Positions 38,171 to 47,036 of a stretch of 64,000 nucleotides of DNA are shown in pieces. Position numbers and translations under genes: made by a program. Within the stretch, counting starts at the first letter, position 1. The number at the start of each line of letters is the position of its first letter. Location of the stretch: positions 62,001-126,000 of the forward strand of contig NZ_JBAKHD010000004.1 in assembly GCF_049065735.1 (NCBI RefSeq), read 5' to 3'. The notes below the pieces were generated by a model that worked only from the letters and a program-made list of their open reading frames with translations, did no database searches and was not told where the DNA came from. Source of the DNA: Paramesorhizobium sp049065735 (GTDB lineage Bacteria > Pseudomonadota > Alphaproteobacteria > Rhizobiales > Rhizobiaceae).

Positions 38171-41100
38171 TTGACTGCGAAGCCAGAAAAAATCCGCTTT
38201 CGAAGGCGTGAGATAAAGGATCTGCATCTTTATCCCTCGGCCTGCGAGCAGGGGGCGCCGCCGGTGCCCGGCGCCCGCAGGCGCCGTTCGCTCGTCTGGC
38301 TCGCTTTCCGCGCTGTGCTTTCGGTGCTGATTCTTCTCGGTGTCGTCGCAGTGGCGGGCTTCTTTCTGCTGCGATCTGGGGTGAGCAACGATACGCTCAC
38401 GCGCGAGGCCCGCGCGGCGCTGCAATCCGTCGCGGGCAAGGATGCGGCGACGTCGCTCGCCAGCGCCAGCATTTCCATCGACCGGAAGTATCATCTCGCT
38501 CTCGAAGCCAATGACGTGGCCGTCTCCAACCCCGCCGACGGCGTTTCGGTCGAGGGCATCCGCTCGGTGCGCCTCGGGCTCGCGCCGCTTGCGCTGCTGA
38601 CGGGTGAGCTGCGCATCGCGCAGGTCGAGGTGGAGGGCGCCGATATAAGAGTACCGGACAGCGGGCAGGGAGGCGGCATCCTCGCCGCCTTGCCGCGCGA
38701 TTCCCACGGGCTCATTGATTTTGACGCCGTTTCGCGTGCGCTCTTCGAGGAAATCGCGCAGCGCGTGAAACTCCTCGACCAGCGCTCGACACGGTCGATC
38801 CTCATCCTGAACACCGCCGTCCATTTCCGCCTGTTGGGCGAGGAGAAAACGCTGGAAGTTGAAAAGGCCAGCCTCACGGAAAAAGACGGCGCGATCGCGC
38901 TGGACGGCACCTTCATCTGGAACGGCAAGACGATTACGCTGACGGGCGGCGTGGCGCATGACGGGCAGGGTGCGGTCACCAGGTTTCACATGAATATCAA
39001 CGGCATAGCGGTGAATATCGATTCTCCTCCAGAGGTTTCGGAAGCAGTTGCCGGTGGAGCGCCCAACCCGGCTCATTTCCGTTTCCGGGGCGAGGCGGAC
39101 CTTGAGCTGCGCGGCAACGCCGCCGTCAGCGGAAAGCCGATGGAACTCGACGGCCAGTTGAACATCACCGGCGGCAGCATGGATCTGGGCCGCGAGAGCG
39201 GCATTCCCGTCGCCGCTGCCTTGAATTTCCGCCAGATGGGCGGCAGTGGAACGGTCGAATTGACGCCCTCAAGCCTGGCGCTGGGCGGGCTGGACATGCA
39301 ATTCAGCGGAATTATCGGCCCCGAGCCGGCGGGTGAGGCTGGCGCAGCGCAAGAGGCCGCCTATCGCTTCAAGATCGCCACCAGTTCCGCTGTTTCCGCC
39401 CCGCGCGATTCGCCCGAGCAGCCGCTGCCCTTCGCCCTGCGCATTGCGGGCCGCTATCTCAATGACCGCAGCCAGCTTGATTTCGATCAGCTGAGCATCA
39501 AGCCGGGAAGCGGCGGCGAACTCTATGGCCAGGGCCGCATGACCTTTGGCGAGGGCACGCCGGAGATGATCTTCCTGTTGCGCATTCCGGAAATGCCTGT
39601 CGCGGCGGCCAAGCAGCTCTGGCCCATCGACGTGGCGGATGGCGCGCGCCGCTGGGTGCTCGACAATCTCTATGGCGGCACGCTGATGAACAGCCAGATC
39701 GACATCGCCTTTCCCGCCGGGCGCTTCAATGGCCCCGGAAAGCCCGCGCCTTTGACCTCTGAGGAGATCAAGGCTGATTTCTCCGTCTCCGACACGCGCT
39801 TCGATGTGGTGGGCGACCTGCCGCCGGTGCGCGATGCCTCCGGCGCGGTCACTGTCCGCGGCTCGCACACCACAATCACGCTGGAGAAAGGCACCGCCTA
39901 TACGCCCAGCAACCGGCAGGTGGATGTTTCCAAGGGGACGCTGGTGATTCCCTGGGGCCCGCAGCGGCCCGTTCTGGCCGATCTCGACCTCACGGTAAGC
40001 GGCGATGCGGCGGCTGTCGCCGAAATCACCGGTTACAAGCCCATCGACGCGCTGAAACACGCGCCTTTCAAGCCGGAAGACGTCACCGGCGACGTGTCCT
40101 CGCGCATTTTCGTCACCTTTCCGGTGACCCGCGATGCGCCGGACGGCAGCCTCAAATGGAATGCCGACATCGATTTCTCGAACCTGGATATTCTGAAGCC
40201 GGTCGGCGGTCAGGAGGTAACCGATGCGAAAGGCACGCTGAAGATCACGCAAACCGCCGCGCAGATCAATGCGAATGCCAAGCTCAACGGCATCCCGGCA
40301 AGCGTGGATATGGTCGAGCCCATCGAGGATTCGACCGTCAAGCGCCAGCAGATGGTGAAACTCGTGATGGACGACAAGATCAGGGCGAAGGAATTGCCCG
40401 GTCTAAGCGGCATCCTGAAGGGCCCGATGGAAGTCGACCTTTCGGCGGCGACGGGCGATGAGCGTCCTGTCAGCATCGACCTGACGAAGACGGCGATCAA
40501 CATTCCCTGGATCGGCTGGAAAAAGGGCGCAGGCGTGCCCGCCAAGGCGACGATGACGCTGGTCGGCGCCGGCCTCGATGACAAGGATGTGCAGATCAAG
40601 AACCTCGTTCTCTCAGGCGATGCTTTCCGTCTGGAAGGCGATCTCTCGCTCGCCAATGGCGCCTTGCGCGCCGCGACCTTCAAGCAAATTCGCCTCAACC
40701 GCACTGACGACATGGCGGTAAAGATCAGCCGGATCGACGGCGGTTACCGCGCGGATGTGACGGGAAAATCCTTCGATGCGCGGGCACTGTTGCAGCAGAT
40801 CACGTCGGGCGGAAGCGACGGGCAGGAGGATGGCGGAAGCGGCAGCAAGACGCGCCTCGTCGTGAACGCCCAGCTGGATCAGGTTACCGGCTTCAATTCC
40901 GAGACGCTGCACAATGTGGCAGTGTCCTATGAAGGCGTCGGTCCCGAGGTTTCCGGCCTGTCGATTAACGCCAAGACGGCCTCCGGCAAGGCGTTCACCG
41001 CCACCAACAATGTGCAGAACGGCGCAAAATCCGTCTCGCTGCAATCGTCGGACGCGGGCGCGGTGCTGCGTTTCTTCGACTACTACGACAAGATGCAGGG

Positions 41101-41623
41101 CGGCACGATCAATATCAGCCTGACGGCCCAGGGCGGCGGTCCTTTAAAGGGGCAGGTGGACGCCAGAAATTTCACCATTGTCGACGAGCCGCGCCTTTCG
41201 AAGATCGTCTCAACCCCGCCGCAGAGCGGCGGCGCCAGCCTCAGCGAGGCGGTGAAGCGGGACATCGATGTCAGCCGCGTCTATTTCGACCGTGGATATT
41301 CGCAGATCGAAAAAGGGGCGGGCTACGTCACCCTGCAGCGCGGTATCGTGCGCGGGCCGCTGATCGGGACGACGTTTCAAGGCATTCTCTACGACCGCCA
41401 TGGCAATATGTCGATCACCGGCACCTTCATGCCCGCCTATGGCCTCAACCGGCTGTTCGGTGAGTTGCCGATTTTAGGCGCGCTCCTCGGCAATGGCCGC
41501 GACCGCGGCCTTATCGGCATCACCTACAAGCTCGCCGGCAATGCCAAGCAACCGCAGATCATCGTCAACCCGATTTCAGTGATGGCACCGGGGATTTTCA
41601 GGTCGATATTTGAGTTTCAGTGA
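38171..41623 (+). CDS. Large AsmA-like/DUF3971 envelope protein
   Basis: The 1150-residue protein has a basic N-terminus, one transmembrane helix (AFRAVLSVLILLGVVAVAGFF, about residues 46-66) and a very long beta-rich periplasmic part with repeating amphipathic strands. The DUF3971 region lies in the middle (around ARRWVLDNLYGGTLMNSQID), and an AsmA_2-like end holds GNAKQPQIIVNPISVMAPG. Related proteins such as YhdP and TamB bridge inner and outer membranes and help move phospholipid. The TTG start is the only plausible one with an open N-terminus, but its ribosome site is weak. It diverges from bcp. Confidence 0.85.
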   Translation: MTAKPEKIRFRRREIKDLHLYPSACEQGAPPVPGARRRRSLVWLAFRAVLSVLILLGVVAVAGFFLLRSGVSNDTLTREARAALQSVAGKDAATSLASASISIDRKYHLALEANDVAVSNPADGVSVEGIRSVRLGLAPLALLTGELRIAQVEVEGADIRVPDSGQGGGILAALPRDSHGLIDFDAVSRALFEEIAQRVKLLDQRSTRSILILNTAVHFRLLGEEKTLEVEKASLTEKDGAIALDGTFIWNGKTITLTGGVAHDGQGAVTRFHMNINGIAVNIDSPPEVSEAVAGGAPNPAHFRFRGEADLELRGNAAVSGKPMELDGQLNITGGSMDLGRESGIPVAAALNFRQMGGSGTVELTPSSLALGGLDMQFSGIIGPEPAGEAGAAQEAAYRFKIATSSAVSAPRDSPEQPLPFALRIAGRYLNDRSQLDFDQLSIKPGSGGELYGQGRMTFGEGTPEMIFLLRIPEMPVAAAKQLWPIDVADGARRWVLDNLYGGTLMNSQIDIAFPAGRFNGPGKPAPLTSEEIKADFSVSDTRFDVVGDLPPVRDASGAVTVRGSHTTITLEKGTAYTPSNRQVDVSKGTLVIPWGPQRPVLADLDLTVSGDAAAVAEITGYKPIDALKHAPFKPEDVTGDVSSRIFVTFPVTRDAPDGSLKWNADIDFSNLDILKPVGGQEVTDAKGTLKITQTAAQINANAKLNGIPASVDMVEPIEDSTVKRQQMVKLVMDDKIRAKELPGLSGILKGPMEVDLSAATGDERPVSIDLTKTAINIPWIGWKKGAGVPAKATMTLVGAGLDDKDVQIKNLVLSGDAFRLEGDLSLANGALRAATFKQIRLNRTDDMAVKISRIDGGYRADVTGKSFDARALLQQITSGGSDGQEDGGSGSKTRLVVNAQLDQVTGFNSETLHNVAVSYEGVGPEVSGLSINAKTASGKAFTATNNVQNGAKSVSLQSSDAGAVLRFFDYYDKMQGGTINISLTAQGGGPLKGQVDARNFTIVDEPRLSKIVSTPPQSGGASLSEAVKRDIDVSRVYFDRGYSQIEKGAGYVTLQRGIVRGPLIGTTFQGILYDRHGNMSITGTFMPAYGLNRLFGELPILGALLGNGRDRGLIGITYKLAGNAKQPQIIVNPISVMAPGIFRSIFEFQ

Positions 41624-41634
41624 TGCTCTAGTGT

Positions 41635-41774
41635 CCCTCCCCCTTGCGGGGAGGGTGGCCCGGAGGGCCGGGTGGGGGTGGTGACGCCTGCACTTCTGCT
41701 GAAAACCTTGGCGCAAACGTCACCACCCCCATCCGCCCGCTAACGCGGGCACCTTCCCCGCAAGGGGGAAGGAG
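41635..41774. repeat. Intergenic palindromic repeat, copy 2 of family A
   Basis: Same arms as copy 1: CCCTCCCCCTTGCGGGGAGG at the left and ACCTTCCCCGCAAGGGGGAA at the right. The 40-base centre begins GTGACG and ends GGCGCAAACGTCAC, and this centre is shared with copy 3 (49082-49223) but not with copy 1. It fills the gap between the convergent AsmA-like and tyrS genes. Confidence 0.88.
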
Positions 41775-41784
41775 GCGCCACACT

Positions 41785-43038
41785 TTAAACCACCCGCACC
41801 AGAATATGCTTCTTTCGCCCCAGCGACAGCTTGATCACACCATCGGCGGTGAGCTGATCGCTTCCCACCGTCGCGCGCTCGTCCTTTACCGGCTCGTCAT
41901 TGATGCGCACCGCGCCGCCCTGAATATGACGCCGGGCTTCGCCATTGGAGCCGGCGAGACCGGCGGTGACGAGCAGCGCCTGCACGCCGACGCCTGCGTG
42001 GAGCGTGTCGCGGGCGATCTCCACGGAGGGCAGGTTTTCGGAAAGCGCGCCTTCCTCGAAGGTCTTGCGCGCCGTTTCCGCCGCTTCCTCCGCGGCCTCG
42101 CGGCCGTGCAGCATCGCGGTCACTTCCGTGGCGAGGATCTTCTTCGTCTCGTTGATTTCAGAGCCGCCCAGCGCGGCAAGCCGCGCGATCTCGTCGAGGG
42201 GCAGGGTGGTGTAGAGCTTCAGGAAGCGCTCGACATCCGCATCCTCGGTGTTGCGCCAATACTGCCAGAAATCGTAAGGGGAGAGCATATCGGCATTGAG
42301 CCACACCGCGCCTGACAAAGACTTGCCCATCTTGGCGCCCGAGGCCGTAGTCAGCAGCGGCGAGGTCAGCGCATAGAACTGGGTATCCAGCATGCGGTGG
42401 CCGAGATCGACGCCATTGATGATATTGCCCCACTGATCCGAGCCGCCCATCTGCAATTTCGCGCCATAGCGCTTGTTGAGCTCCACGAAATCATAGGCCT
42501 GCAGGATCATGTAGTTGAATTCAAGGAACGACAGCGATTGCTCGCGGTCGAGTCGGAGCTTGACCGAATCGAAGGACAGCATCCGGTTGACCGAGAAATG
42601 GCGGCCGACATCGCGCAGAAATTCGAGATAATTCAGGTCGCGCAGCCAGTCGGCATTGTCGACCATGACGGCATCGGTCTTGCCCTCACCGAAGGTCAGG
42701 TATTGGCTGAAGACCTTTTTGATGCCCTGGATATTGGCGGCGATGGTGTCCACCGTCATCAGCTTGCGCGCTTCGTCCTTGAAGGACGGGTCGCCGACCA
42801 TGCCGGTGCCGCCGCCCATCAGCGCGATGGGCCGGTGCCCGGTCTGCTGCATCCAGTGCAGCATCATGATCTGAATGAGCCCGCCCGCATGAAGGCTCGG
42901 CGCCGTGGGATCGAAGCCTATATACCCCGTCACGATTTCCTTCTGAAACAGCGTGTCGAGGCCGGCCTCATCAGAAATCTGATGAATGAAACCGCGCTCG
43001 GAAAGCGTGCGAAGAAAATCGGATTTGAAGCCGGACAT
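41785..43038 (-). CDS. tyrS: Tyrosyl-tRNA synthetase
   Basis: The 417-residue class I synthetase charges tRNA-Tyr. The TyrRS form of the HIGH motif is in FDPTAPSLHAGGLIQIM, and tyrosine-binding residues are in YMILQAYDFVELN and GGSDQWGNIINGVDL. The KMSKS loop is GAKMGKSLSGAVWL. The C-terminal S4-like RNA-binding domain (about residue 350 on) contains SNGEARRHIQGGAVRIN. Length and motif order are normal. It stands alone on its strand. Confidence 0.97.
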   Translation of the reverse strand: MSGFKSDFLRTLSERGFIHQISDEAGLDTLFQKEIVTGYIGFDPTAPSLHAGGLIQIMMLHWMQQTGHRPIALMGGGTGMVGDPSFKDEARKLMTVDTIAANIQGIKKVFSQYLTFGEGKTDAVMVDNADWLRDLNYLEFLRDVGRHFSVNRMLSFDSVKLRLDREQSLSFLEFNYMILQAYDFVELNKRYGAKLQMGGSDQWGNIINGVDLGHRMLDTQFYALTSPLLTTASGAKMGKSLSGAVWLNADMLSPYDFWQYWRNTEDADVERFLKLYTTLPLDEIARLAALGGSEINETKKILATEVTAMLHGREAAEEAAETARKTFEEGALSENLPSVEIARDTLHAGVGVQALLVTAGLAGSNGEARRHIQGGAVRINDEPVKDERATVGSDQLTADGVIKLSLGRKKHILVRVV

Positions 43039-43080
43039 CGTCCCTTTTTCCTGTTGTTTTAAGAGTACTGGCAGTTCTCG

Positions 43081-43189
43081 CCGTCATCCTCGGGCTCGTC
43101 CCGAGGATCTACAGCGTATAATCCGTCAGTACGGTAATCGCTATTCTTTTTCTCGTCGCATATCCCTAGGACGAGCCCGAGGATGACGG
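43081..43189. repeat. Intergenic inverted repeat, family B, complete copy
   Basis: Perfect 20-base arms CCGTCATCCTCGGGCTCGTC (43081-43100) and its reverse complement (43170-43189) flank 69 bases. Inner parts also pair: CCGAGGAT follows the left arm. A diverged copy lies at 57101-57210 and a left half at 61115-61174. The centre contains ACGGTAATCGCTATTCTTT, partly shared with the other copies. It is a miniature repeat between tyrS and the hydrolase gene. Confidence 0.88.
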
Positions 43190-43197
43190 CTGAGAAC

Positions 43198-43872
43198 CTA
43201 CCTCAGCCGTTTCGGCTTCGATTCCACCAGTTCGCCGCTCATGCGCCGGTCGAGATAATCGGCGCAGTCGGTGATCAGCTCATCCACCTTGCCGCTGAAG
43301 AAATGGTTGGCGCCGGGAATGGTCTTCTGCGTGATGGTGATGCCCTTCTGGGTCTTGAGCTTGTCCACCAGTCCCTGCACATCCTTCGGCGGCGCCACCT
43401 TGTCCTGGTCGCCATGGATGATGAGACCGGAAGAAGGGCAGGGCGCGAGGAAGGAGAAATCATAGGTGTTGGGCTGCGGCGCGACGGAGATGAAGCCTTC
43501 GATCTCCGGACGGCGCATCAGGAGCTGCATGCCGATCCATGCGCCGAAGGAATAGCCCGCGACCCAGCAGGTCTTGGAATCCGGGTGAAGCGACTGCACC
43601 CAGTCGAGTGCGCCTGCCGCATCCGACAATTCGCCGGAGCCATGGTCGAATTCGCCCTGGCTGCGGCCGATGCCGCGGAAATTGAAGCGCAGCGTGGTGA
43701 AGCCGCGTTGCTGGAACATGTAGAACAGGTCGTACACGATCTTGTTATTCATCGTGCCGCCGAACTGAGGATGCGGGTGAAGAATGAGCGCGATTGGCGC
43801 GTTCTTTTCCTTGGACGGCTGATAGCGGCCCTCGATGCGTCCGGCTGGTCCGTTGAAAATGACTTCAGGCAT
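43198..43872 (-). CDS. Alpha/beta hydrolase
   Basis: The 224-residue protein has a serine nucleophile elbow GYSFGAWIG, the acid in IHGDQDKVAPP and the histidine in PGANHFFSG. The oxyanion region is LILHPHPQFGGTMNN. This subgroup (often called COG2945-like or dienelactone hydrolase-like) occurs across proteobacteria with unknown substrate. The ATG at 43872 has GTGGAG 6 bases upstream; the frame is open to 43956 without better support. It lacks a signal peptide. Confidence 0.88.
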   Translation of the reverse strand: MPEVIFNGPAGRIEGRYQPSKEKNAPIALILHPHPQFGGTMNNKIVYDLFYMFQQRGFTTLRFNFRGIGRSQGEFDHGSGELSDAAGALDWVQSLHPDSKTCWVAGYSFGAWIGMQLLMRRPEIEGFISVAPQPNTYDFSFLAPCPSSGLIIHGDQDKVAPPKDVQGLVDKLKTQKGITITQKTIPGANHFFSGKVDELITDCADYLDRRMSGELVESKPKRLR

Positions 43873-43966
43873 GTGTACTCCACTCGTTGCCGGGGGCTGG
43901 CTGAACAAGTCTCCTATTTCGGCGCTGCTGCCTTGACGGATTGGCGCATCGCTCATAAAAGTAGAC

Positions 43967-43983
43967 TTTAGAACTCTTCAAAA
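43967..43983. promoter_or_regulatory. Possible iron-control (Irr ICE-like) box upstream of the suf operon
   Basis: TTTAGAACTCTTCAAAA resembles the interrupted palindrome TTTAGAA-NNN-TTCTAAA that I recall for Irr-bound ICE boxes, with two mismatches in the right half. It lies about 110 bases before the first suf gene, between divergent genes. Suf genes in rhizobia and Agrobacterium respond to iron through Irr and RirA, so the site is plausible but unproven. Confidence 0.35.
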
Positions 43984-44094
43984 CTGGACATCATCCAGCA
44001 GGAGCGGTTTAATAGGCTGTTCCGGGGCCAAATTTCAAGAAAATTGCGCTATTAGCAGCGTATAGACGCAAACAGGGAAGAAAGAGCGCGAGAT

Positions 44095-45255
44095 ATGAGC
44101 GCCAGCCGCATCTATCTTGACTACAACGCCAGCGCGCCGCTTATCGCGGAAGCGCACGATGCGGTTGTGGCTGCGCTCGATGTCGCCGGCAATCCCTCGT
44201 CCGTTCACCGGGAGGGCAGGGCCGCCCGGGCGCTGGTGGAAGCCGCCCGCCGCGATGTCGCCGCGCTCGTCAATGCCAGGCCCGACCATGTAGTCTTTAC
44301 CTCGGGCGCGACCGAGGCGGCATCGACGCTGCTGACCCCGCATTACATGATGGGCCGGGCCGCCTTACGCCTTTCACGCCTTTATACCGGCGCGACGGAA
44401 CATCCTTGTGTTCTCGCCGGCGGGCAGTTCGCGCCGGAGCAGGTGAGCATCGTTCCTGTCCATGCCGATGGGCTCATCGACCTCGCCGCGCTGAAGAAAC
44501 TGCTGGCCGCGCATGACAAGTCCGAAGGTCTGCCGCTCGTCGCCGTGCAAGCGGCGAACAACGAGACCGGCGTGATCCAGCCGACCGCCGAAATTGCCGC
44601 CATCGTCAAGGAGGCGGGCGGCCTTCTGGTGGTGGACGCGGTGCAGGCGGCCGGGCGAATTCCGCTCGATATGACAAAGGCTTGCGGCGATTATCTGATT
44701 CTATCCTCGCACAAGATCGGCGGTCCGAAGGGCGCCGGCGCCATTGTTGCGCTGTCCGATTTGATCATGCCGCGCGCGCTCGTCCGCGGCGGCGGGCAGG
44801 AGAAGGGGCACCGTGCGGGTACCGAATCGCTTGCCCTCATCGCCGGTTTCGGCGCGGCGGCAAAGGTTGCGCGGGCGCGCCTCGACGCTGCTGGCTGGCC
44901 CGCCGATATAAGGGATATGATCGAGGCAGGCATTCGCCGGATCGCCCCTGACGCGATCATCCATGGCGCGGATGTGCCGCGGCTGCCCAACACCACCTTC
45001 TTTTCGCTTCCGGGCATGAAGGCGGAAACGGCGCAGATCGCCTTCGACCTGGCTGGCATCGCGCTTTCCGCCGGTTCCGCCTGCTCCTCGGGCAAGGTGG
45101 GGCCGAGCCATGTGCTGACCGCCATGGGATATGACGAAAACATCGGCGCGCTCCGGGTTTCGACCGGTCCAGAAGCGGATGCGAGCGTGGCCGATCGCTT
45201 CCTCGACCTCCTTGCCGCTATCGTGGAGCGGAAAAAGCAGCGGGAGGTTGCTTGA
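44095..45255 (+). CDS. Cysteine desulfurase, NifS/IscS-like (first gene of suf operon)
   Basis: The 386-residue PLP enzyme removes sulfur from cysteine. It shows IYLDYNASAPL at the N-terminus, VFTSGATEAASTLL, the PLP lysine in LILSSHKIGGPKGAGA and the persulfide Cys in LSAGSACSSGKVGPS (group I loop, unlike SufS). Agrobacterium has the order sufS2-B-C-D-S1-X-A, in which this position is sufS2, so a role in Fe-S assembly is well supported by context. The ATG follows a short A/G-rich leader (GGGAAGAAAGAGCG). A short stem CCGGC/GCCGG with TTTT follows the stop. Confidence 0.92.
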   Translation: MSASRIYLDYNASAPLIAEAHDAVVAALDVAGNPSSVHREGRAARALVEAARRDVAALVNARPDHVVFTSGATEAASTLLTPHYMMGRAALRLSRLYTGATEHPCVLAGGQFAPEQVSIVPVHADGLIDLAALKKLLAAHDKSEGLPLVAVQAANNETGVIQPTAEIAAIVKEAGGLLVVDAVQAAGRIPLDMTKACGDYLILSSHKIGGPKGAGAIVALSDLIMPRALVRGGGQEKGHRAGTESLALIAGFGAAAKVARARLDAAGWPADIRDMIEAGIRRIAPDAIIHGADVPRLPNTTFFSLPGMKAETAQIAFDLAGIALSAGSACSSGKVGPSHVLTAMGYDENIGALRVSTGPEADASVADRFLDLLAAIVERKKQREVA

Positions 45256-45369
45256 AATTCCGGCTAGGCCGGTTTTAAACGCGTGAAAACGCATTACATA
45301 GAGGCAGTAATGACTGCCTTGACGTTTCGAACTGTCGGGCCTTGACCCCGACCTGGATGGAGAACGCCA

Positions 45370-46893
45370 ATGCCTGCCGTGCAGGAGACGATTGAGCAGG
45401 TCCGCAATATCGATGTGGACCAGTATAAGTATGGTTTCGAGACGCATATCGAAACCGACAAGGCCCCGAAGGGCCTGAACGAAGACATCATCCGCTTCAT
45501 CTCCGCCAAGAAGAACGAGCCGGAATGGATGCTGGAATGGCGGCTGGAAGCCTATCGCCGCTGGCAGACCATGGAGGAGCCGACCTGGGCGCGCGTCGAT
45601 TACCCGAAGATCGACTTCCAGGACCTTCATTATTACGCCGCGCCGAAGAACCAGACCGGCCCCAAATCGCTCGATGAAGTCGATCCGGAACTGCTTCGCA
45701 CCTATGAGAAGCTCGGCATCCCGCTGAAGGAGCAGGAGATTCTTGCGGGCGTCCGCAAGATGGGCGAGCCCAGCCCCTCGGACGAGGAGCCTTCTGATAA
45801 TGTCTATAATTCGGGCCGCGTCGCCGTCGATGCGGTGTTCGATAGCGTCTCCGTCGTCACCACCTTCAAGGCGGAGCTTGCCAAGGCGGGCGTCATCTTC
45901 TGCTCGATCTCGGAAGCCATCCGCGAGCACCCGGACCTCGTGAAGAAATATCTGGGTTCGGTGGTGCCGACCTCGGATAATTTCTACGCAACGCTCAATT
46001 CGGCTGTCTTCACGGACGGTTCCTTCGTCTATGTGCCGAAAGGCGTGCGCTGCCCGATGGAGCTCTCCACCTATTTCCGCATCAACGAGAAGAACACCGG
46101 CCAGTTCGAGCGCACGCTGATCATCGCCGACGAGGGGGCCTATGTCTCCTATCTCGAAGGCTGCACCGCGCCGCAGCGCGACGAAAACCAGCTTCACGCG
46201 GCGGTGGTGGAACTCATCGCGCTCGACGATGCGGAGATCAAATACTCCACCGTTCAGAACTGGTATCCCGGCGACAAGGACGGCAAAGGCGGCATCTACA
46301 ACTTCGTCACCAAGCGCGGCGATTGCCGGGGCAAGAACTCGAAGATCTCCTGGACGCAGGTCGAGACCGGCTCCGCCATCACCTGGAAATACCCCTCCTG
46401 CATTCTGCGCGGCGACAATTCGCGCGGCGAGTTCTATTCGATCGCCGTCTCGAACGGCCATCAGCAGATCGACTCGGGCACCAAGATGATCCATCTCGGC
46501 AAGAACACGTCGAGCCGCATCATCTCCAAGGGCATCTCGGCGGGCAATTCGAACAACACCTATCGCGGTCAGGTTTCGGTCCACCGCAAGGCGGCGAATG
46601 CCCGAAACTTCACGAACTGCGACTCGCTGCTGATCGGCAATGACTGCGGCGCGCATACCGTGCCCTATATCGAGGCCAAGAACGCCAGCGCCCAGATCGA
46701 GCACGAGGCGACGACGTCAAAGATTTCCGAGGATGCGAAGTTTTATGTCATGCAGCGCGGCATTCCCGAGGAGGAAGCCATCGCGCTCATCGTCAACGGC
46801 TTCGTCAAGGAAGTCATCCAGGAACTGCCGATGGAATTCGCCGTCGAGGCCCAGAAGCTGATCAACATCAGCCTTGAGGGGAGCGTGGGGTGA
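45370..46893 (+). CDS. sufB: Fe-S cluster assembly protein SufB
   Basis: A 507-residue scaffold subunit of SufBC2D. It contains DNFYATLNSAVFTDGSFVYV, the GVRCPMELSTYFRINEKN region, ISWTQVETGSAITWKYPSC and the conserved Cys in NFTNCDSLLIGNDCGAHTVP. It assembles Fe-S clusters from sulfur delivered by the desulfurase. A 114-base gap precedes it. The stop TGA overlaps the start of the small 47-codon frame (TGATG). Confidence 0.97.
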   Translation: MPAVQETIEQVRNIDVDQYKYGFETHIETDKAPKGLNEDIIRFISAKKNEPEWMLEWRLEAYRRWQTMEEPTWARVDYPKIDFQDLHYYAAPKNQTGPKSLDEVDPELLRTYEKLGIPLKEQEILAGVRKMGEPSPSDEEPSDNVYNSGRVAVDAVFDSVSVVTTFKAELAKAGVIFCSISEAIREHPDLVKKYLGSVVPTSDNFYATLNSAVFTDGSFVYVPKGVRCPMELSTYFRINEKNTGQFERTLIIADEGAYVSYLEGCTAPQRDENQLHAAVVELIALDDAEIKYSTVQNWYPGDKDGKGGIYNFVTKRGDCRGKNSKISWTQVETGSAITWKYPSCILRGDNSRGEFYSIAVSNGHQQIDSGTKMIHLGKNTSSRIISKGISAGNSNNTYRGQVSVHRKAANARNFTNCDSLLIGNDCGAHTVPYIEAKNASAQIEHEATTSKISEDAKFYVMQRGIPEEEAIALIVNGFVKEVIQELPMEFAVEAQKLINISLEGSVG

Positions 46894-47036
46894 TGAATGC
46901 GGAGGTCGCAGAGCGGATCCTCCAACATCTCCGCGCTATCCGCGCCGACATAGCCGCCATCCGTGCGGACATGATTGTGATGCGCCAGCAAATGGCTGAA
47001 CTAAATTCGGATTTGGAAAGAAAAAGAAATGCTTGA
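46893..47036 (+). CDS. Small protein between sufB and sufC (47 residues), unknown
   Basis: A short frame starts at an ATG that overlaps the sufB stop (TGATG) and ends 8 bases inside sufC. It encodes MNAEVAERILQHLRAIRADI, then AAIRADMIVMRQQMAEL and a basic end. Hydrophobic residues recur about every three or four positions, which suggests a single amphipathic helix or short coiled coil. The AGCGTGGGG before it gives a weak ribosome site; stop-start overlap implies coupling to sufB. A similar type of short helical protein is common in rhizobia, from memory only. The sufC ribosome site GGAAAG lies within it, so it may be either a real peptide or a coupling leader. Confidence 0.55.
   Translation: MNAEVAERILQHLRAIRADIAAIRADMIVMRQQMAELNSDLERKRNA

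Noticed and set aside
37532..39076. A 514-residue fusion of Bcp with an N-terminal extension
   Set aside because: The upstream part is antisense to the AsmA-like gene; Bcp has its own ribosome site and conserved start at 38014.
45260..45276. Terminator after the first suf desulfurase gene
   Set aside because: The stem is only 5 base pairs (CCGGC/GCCGG) with four T; too weak to list as a feature, and sufB is expected to be co-transcribed at least in part.
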